Shown piece by piece: positions 61,012 to 64,000 of a DNA stretch of 64,000 bases; positions within the stretch are counted from its first letter, which is position 1, and the number at the start of each line of letters is the position of its first letter. The translations under genes and the position numbers were made by a program. The DNA comes from Thiomonas sp. (GTDB taxonomy: Bacteria > Pseudomonadota > Gammaproteobacteria > Burkholderiales > Burkholderiaceae_C). The stretch spans positions 1-64,000 of the forward strand of contig DAICZP010000094.1 in assembly GCA_027311065.1 (NCBI GenBank), given 5' to 3'. The notes below the pieces were generated by a model. That model did not search any database. It was given only the letters and a program-made list of their open reading frames with translations, and was not told where the DNA came from.

Positions 61012-63009
61012 ATGCTCAACGCTGCCCAGGAGCGCGCGGTCAATCATCTCGGGGGTCCCTGTCTCGTGATCGCCGGTGCCGGAAGCGGTAAGACACGCGT
61101 CATCACCCACAAGATTGCCCGCCTGCTCAAGGCGGGCTACGCTCCCGGCGAAATCGCCGCCATCACCTTTACAAACAAAGCTGCGGCGGAGATGCGTGAG
61201 CGTGCCATGACCTTGCTCGATGACCGCAAAGCGGCGCGGGAACTCGTCATTTCCACCTTTCACGCGCTGGGGGTGCGCATGCTGCGGGAGGATGGCACCG
61301 CGCTGGGGCTGAAAGCGCAGTTCTCGATTCTCGACAGTGACGACGTCGCCGGACTGTTGCGTGAAGCGGGTGCCACCACCGATGCGAAGCTCGCGCGCAG
61401 CTGGCAATGGCGCATCAGTCAATGGAAAGGCGCACTGCTCGATCCGGCACAGGCCGCGGCGACGGCGCGCGATCCCGAGGAGCGCCAGACCGCGCTGGTC
61501 TGGGCCCGGTATGCCGAGCAGCTTGCGGCTTACCAGGCGGTGGATTTCGATGACCTGATGGTGCTGCCGCTGCGCTTGCTGCAGCAGCACGGCGACGTGC
61601 GGGAGCGATGGCGCAAACGCCTGCGCTACCTCCTGGTCGATGAGTACCAGGACACCAGCGACGCACAATATCAGCTGCTCAAGTTGCTTGCCGGCGGCGC
61701 TGGACGATTTACTGCTGTCGGCGATGACGACCAAAGCATCTACGGCTGGCGTGGAGCTACCCTGGACAACTTGCGCCAGCTTCCGAAGGATTACCCGCAA
61801 CTTGAGGTGATCAAGCTCGAGCAGAATTACCGCTCGACCAACGCGATCCTGCGTGCCGCGAATGCGGTGATCGCATCCAACCCCAAGATTTATCCGAAGC
61901 GCTTGTGGAGCGAGCACGGCGAGGGCGAGGCGGTCGAGGTGCGCGAAGCCGAGACTGACGACGAAGAGGCCGAGCGCATTGTCGCGCGGGTGCAGGCGCT
62001 GCGCGGGGGGCGTGGGGCGAAGCTGTCCGATGTTGCCGTTCTTTACCGCGCCAATCATCAATCGCGGCCGATCGAACAAGCGCTGCGCAAGGCCAATATT
62101 CCTTACGTGGTCAGTGGGGGACAGAGCTTTTTTGATCGATCGGAAATCAAGGACGTCTGCGCCTACCTCCGCCTGCTCGCAAACCCCGACGACGATCCCG
62201 CGTTCCTGCGTGCAGTAACCACGCCCAAGCGCGGCATCGGTGCGTCCACGCTGAAGAGTCTGGGGACGTTTGCGACGCAGTGGAAAGTTTCCTTGTTCGA
62301 TGCCCTGTTTCGCGACGCGCTGCCTGCGGTGGTGGGCCAGCGACAGGCCGACGCGCTGCGCGAGTTCGCCCGCATGATGCACGACATCGACTGGCGCGAG
62401 CGCACCGAGCCCGCCGGCCCGCTGCTGCGCGATCTGCTGGCCACCATCGGCTTTGAGACCCACTTGCGTGACAGCGCCGACAACGATCGTGAAGCATCGC
62501 AGCGCTGGAGCAACGTCAACGATTTTTGCGACTGGATCGGCCGCAAGTCCGAGGAAGATGGTCATTCGCTCAAGCGTATGGCGCAGATGGTGGCCTTGAT
62601 CACCCAGCTAGCCGAACGCGGGGACCAGCAGGACGCGGTGACCCTGTCCACCTTGCATGCTTCCAAGGGGCTGGAGTGGCCGCACGTGTGGTTGGCCGGG
62701 TGCGAGGACGGCATGCTGCCCTTCTTCACCGACGAGCGACCACTCACCGACACCGGACTGGAAGAGGAGCGCCGCTTGATGTATGTCGGCGTGACGCGGG
62801 CACGTCAGACCCTGACCCTGAGCCACTGCCGCAAGCGACGTGCGGCCGGTCGCAACCCCCGTGGCTGCACGCCCAGCCGGTTTCTCGACGACCTGCGCGC
62901 CGAACTGCCGAAGACCGACGGACGGGCCACCGCGCTCGCGCGCTTGTCCGCGTTGCGCAACAGACTCGCCACTCCAACTGCCGAGGCCACCGAGGTCGCG
63001 GAATCGTGA
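61012..63009 (+). CDS. rep: UvrD/Rep-family DNA helicase
   Basis: MLNAAQERAVNHLGGPCLVIAGAGSGKTRVITHKIA; VDEYQDTSDAQYQLLK; VGDDDQSIYGWRGA. Confidence 0.96.
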   Translation: MLNAAQERAVNHLGGPCLVIAGAGSGKTRVITHKIARLLKAGYAPGEIAAITFTNKAAAEMRERAMTLLDDRKAARELVISTFHALGVRMLREDGTALGLKAQFSILDSDDVAGLLREAGATTDAKLARSWQWRISQWKGALLDPAQAAATARDPEERQTALVWARYAEQLAAYQAVDFDDLMVLPLRLLQQHGDVRERWRKRLRYLLVDEYQDTSDAQYQLLKLLAGGAGRFTAVGDDDQSIYGWRGATLDNLRQLPKDYPQLEVIKLEQNYRSTNAILRAANAVIASNPKIYPKRLWSEHGEGEAVEVREAETDDEEAERIVARVQALRGGRGAKLSDVAVLYRANHQSRPIEQALRKANIPYVVSGGQSFFDRSEIKDVCAYLRLLANPDDDPAFLRAVTTPKRGIGASTLKSLGTFATQWKVSLFDALFRDALPAVVGQRQADALREFARMMHDIDWRERTEPAGPLLRDLLATIGFETHLRDSADNDREASQRWSNVNDFCDWIGRKSEEDGHSLKRMAQMVALITQLAERGDQQDAVTLSTLHASKGLEWPHVWLAGCEDGMLPFFTDERPLTDTGLEEERRLMYVGVTRARQTLTLSHCRKRRAAGRNPRGCTPSRFLDDLRAELPKTDGRATALARLSALRNRLATPTAEATEVAES

Positions 63010-63014
63010 ACGCC

Positions 63015-63647
63015 ATGCATCCCTTGACCCTGTTGGCCGCGTTGGCGGCCGTCTATGTGCCCACGCTGGCAGTACCTGGCCCGAATTTTCTGGCAGTGAC
63101 GCGCGCGGCGCTGGCCGCGCCACGGCGTATCAGCGTCGCCACCGCGCTGGGAGTCGCGACGGGGAGCACCGTGCAGGCTGCATTCGCGGCTGCCGGTGTT
63201 GGCGTTCTGCTGGCGCACCATCCAGCTGCCCAGCGAGCGGTGGCGTTGGTGGGCGGGTTTTATCTCGTGGTGGTTGCCCGTTCGATCTGGCGCCAGGCGC
63301 GCATGAACATGCTTGCGACGGAAGCGGGCGCCGCGGAGCCGACGTCGATCTCAGCGGCTTACCGGGCCGGATTGTTGACCAACCTCACCAACCCGAAGGC
63401 ACTGGTGTTTTTCTCGACTATTTTCACCGCTTTGGTGGGGCCCGGAGTTCCTTGGACGCTACGCGTCGCCGCGGTCGCGGCGATCTGTGTGTTGTCGATC
63501 AGCTGGCATCTGGCACTGGCGACGCTGTTCACGCATCGGCGCGTGCGGCACGCATATGCGGGAGTGCGTCCGGCGTTGCTGCGACTGACCGCGGTCGCCA
63601 TTGGCGGATTCGGCTTGCACCTCGCCTGGGGGGCGATGCGCGGCTGA
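63015..63647 (+). CDS. LysE/RhtB family translocator
   Basis: PGPNFLAVTRAALAAPRRISVATALGVATGS; LLTNLTNPKALVFFSTIF. Confidence 0.92.
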   Translation: MHPLTLLAALAAVYVPTLAVPGPNFLAVTRAALAAPRRISVATALGVATGSTVQAAFAAAGVGVLLAHHPAAQRAVALVGGFYLVVVARSIWRQARMNMLATEAGAAEPTSISAAYRAGLLTNLTNPKALVFFSTIFTALVGPGVPWTLRVAAVAAICVLSISWHLALATLFTHRRVRHAYAGVRPALLRLTAVAIGGFGLHLAWGAMRG

Positions 63648-63666
63648 GCGCAAGCGCCGCATCTGC

Positions 63667-63984
63667 TCATGGGGCGACCGGGATCCAGATCCGCTTCAGA
63701 TAGCCCTGCGCATCGACGGGTTCCACGCGCCAGGCCTGTGCGCGCCGGCCCCGGCAGCGCCACGAAACGGCCGAGTCGTGCCCGGTGACGATCATCGGGA
63801 CGAAGTTGGCATCGGGATGTGTGTGGCAATACGCGCGGATCGCCTCGTCCGGGCGGCGCCCGGTGCGCGCCTTGGACCCGCACGGAAGATTCGCCCCGTA
63901 CACGCACGCCATGACCGCGCCCTTGGCACAGCGCCAGGCAACCCAGTCAGCGCGTGCGGGATCCACGGCCAGACGCTGTGCCAT
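63667..63984 (-). CDS. Hypothetical protein, 5' end possibly beyond window
   Basis: Cys-rich ORF (CAKGAVMACVYGANLPCGSKA; WRCRGRRAQAWRV). Confidence 0.6.
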   Translation of the reverse strand: MAQRLAVDPARADWVAWRCAKGAVMACVYGANLPCGSKARTGRRPDEAIRAYCHTHPDANFVPMIVTGHDSAVSWRCRGRRAQAWRVEPVDAQGYLKRIWIPVAP

Positions 63985-64000
63985 CCAGACGGGGAGCCGG

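Noticed and set aside
60925-62565. 546-aa ORF antisense to the Rep helicase gene
   Set aside because: Shadow ORF opposite a well-supported helicase gene.

Overview
The 64 kb window is GC-rich and fits a betaproteobacterial (Burkholderiales-like) chromosome by gene content and order. Most of it is housekeeping DNA: lpxC-dciA-like-secA-argJ, mutT-yacG-zapD-coaE-pilD-pilC-pilB, purT, glycerate kinase, c-type cytochromes, uppP, algR/algZ-like with divergent argH, dcd, a histone-H1-like Lys/Ala repeat protein, nrdB-nrdA, ampD, pilR/pilS-like, ffh, proS, rppH, proB-obgE-rpmA-rplU, ispB, nadC, nadA, mnmC, slt, and a rep/uvrD helicase. Two stretches look accessory. (i) 42.5-46.5 kb holds an atypical winged-helix regulator, a TonB-dependent receptor and a monoheme cytochrome; both the regulator and receptor promoters carry similar Pho-box-like 11-bp repeats. 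(ii) 46.6-49.6 kb is a small region next to tRNA-Pro(CGG) with a self-inhibited-type Fic protein behind a four-copy operator-like array, and a divergent pair of DUF3563-like small proteins that each have the palindrome TTAGGGTTAACCCTAA fused to the presumed -10 element. A well-formed NrdR box pair lies upstream of nrdA. All calls come from reading the sequence and ORF track; no database search was run. Start codons were refined by eye where the listed ORF was clearly over-extended.
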